64,000 nt of DNA from Actinophytocola sp963825445 (GTDB lineage Bacteria > Actinomycetota > Actinomycetes > Mycobacteriales > Pseudonocardiaceae), in assembly GCA_963825445.1 (NCBI GenBank), contig CAWGTM010000003.1:22969-86968 (forward strand), given 5' to 3'. The first letter of the stretch is position 1; every line of letters starts with the position of its first letter. The notes beneath the pieces are model-generated. The model saw nothing but the letters and a program-made list of their open reading frames with translations. It was not told the DNA's origin and made no database searches. Position numbers and translations under genes: made by a program. Of this stretch, positions 63,667 to 64,000 are shown one piece after another.

Positions 63667-64000
63667 CTCCGCTCGGTCGGGCGCTCTGCGGCCCAGGCGT
63701 CGAGACGCGCGTAGGCCTCGGCCTCGTCGATCGGTCCCTCGTCGAGCCGGACCTCGAGGAGGAAGTCGAGGGCGTCGCCGACCACTCGCCCCGGCGGCAC
63801 GCCGAGGTGCTCCATCACCTGGCGGCCGTCCAGCGGCGGCTTGATCGAGTCGAGCTGCTCCTGCTCGCGCAGCGCCGCGATGCGCGACTCCAGCTCGTCC
63901 ATCCGCCGAGCGAGCGCGGCGGCCTTCTTCTGGTTGCGTGTCGTGCAGTCGCACCGCTGGAGCTTCGTTCAGGTCGTCGAGCAGATCGCCCGCGTCTCGC
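63663..64000 (-). CDS. pcnA: CCA-adding tRNA nucleotidyltransferase, C-terminal part
   Basis: Only the C-terminal about 110 residues lie in the window. In one frame: MDELESRIAALREQEQLDSI, KPPLDGRQVMEHLGVPPGRV, GDALDFLLEVRLDEGPIDEA. Upstream, in shifted frames, CTTRNQKKAA is recognisable as the conserved CTTRN motif. The enzyme adds or repairs the CCA end of tRNAs. The gene continues beyond the window. Confidence 0.85.

Overview
The window joins two unrelated pieces of high-GC actinobacterial DNA. Positions 1 to about 51,085 are clean, densely coded sequence with intact overlapping frames. Gene content and order look like a Pseudonocardiales/Mycobacteriales-type actinomycete: an AdnA/AdnB helicase-nuclease, MoeZ, DUF3152, DUF3107, NudC, and a cobD/SURF1/ptpA/cobC/Nif3/zinc-ribbon/RNase H block. 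Positions about 51,085 to 64,000 come from a different actinobacterium. They hold dnaB-rplI-rpsR-ssb-rpsF, three Tat-exported repeat proteins, DUF192, panB, DUF5318, a PadR regulator, ino1, an SGNH hydrolase and the end of a CCA-adding enzyme. Nearly every gene there is broken by single-base indels. At the join, the 3' half of an RNase H gene and the 3' part of a dnaB gene are cut at the same point in opposite orientations. I read this as a chimeric assembly, not biology.

Region A, 1-36 kb. A NUDIX hydrolase, a 54-residue peptide, a PH-domain membrane protein, a PHP phosphoesterase, a MarC protein and a RecB-like nuclease come first. Then follows a block matching the mycobacterial Rv3199c-Rv3212 order: a beta-propeller membrane protein, RhlE helicase, ferritin-like protein, DUF3107, TetR regulators, alpha/beta hydrolase, DUF3152, MoeZ, a kinase-fold protein, pirin, an alkyltransferase-like protein, AdnA, AdnB, a K+ channel and NudC. 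Accessory genes interrupt this order. The most notable is a Fic protein placed exactly between adnA and adnB behind two perfect 15-bp palindromes. Others are a DUF2207 protein, an M16 protease pair and a YpfJ-like metallopeptidase.

Region A, 36-51 kb. Four tandem paralogues of a small unknown protein (one broken) and a TetR/VOC divergent pair lead into a second conserved block matching Rv2228c-Rv2236c: cobD, SURF1, a fructosamine-kinase-like protein, a low-molecular-weight phosphatase, cobC, Nif3, a zinc-ribbon protein and RNase H. This block is split by a truncated ISL3-type transposase and by two inverted arrays of 21-bp repeats. Each array starts at the stop codon of the adjacent gene. A third, smaller copy of the arrangement lies between two convergent genes at 16.9 kb. 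Two divergent TetR/target pairs (SDR, cupin) carry clear duplicated operators. Many genes have a -10 hexamer (TANNNT) 6-8 nt before the start codon, which implies leaderless mRNAs.

Region B, 51-64 kb. Frames can be followed only by stitching. Recognisable residues (SSB acidic tail ending EPF, DnaB Walker A, Ino1 core, PanB core) show that the genes were probably intact in the source organism. No rRNA, tRNA or CRISPR locus was recognised anywhere in the window.
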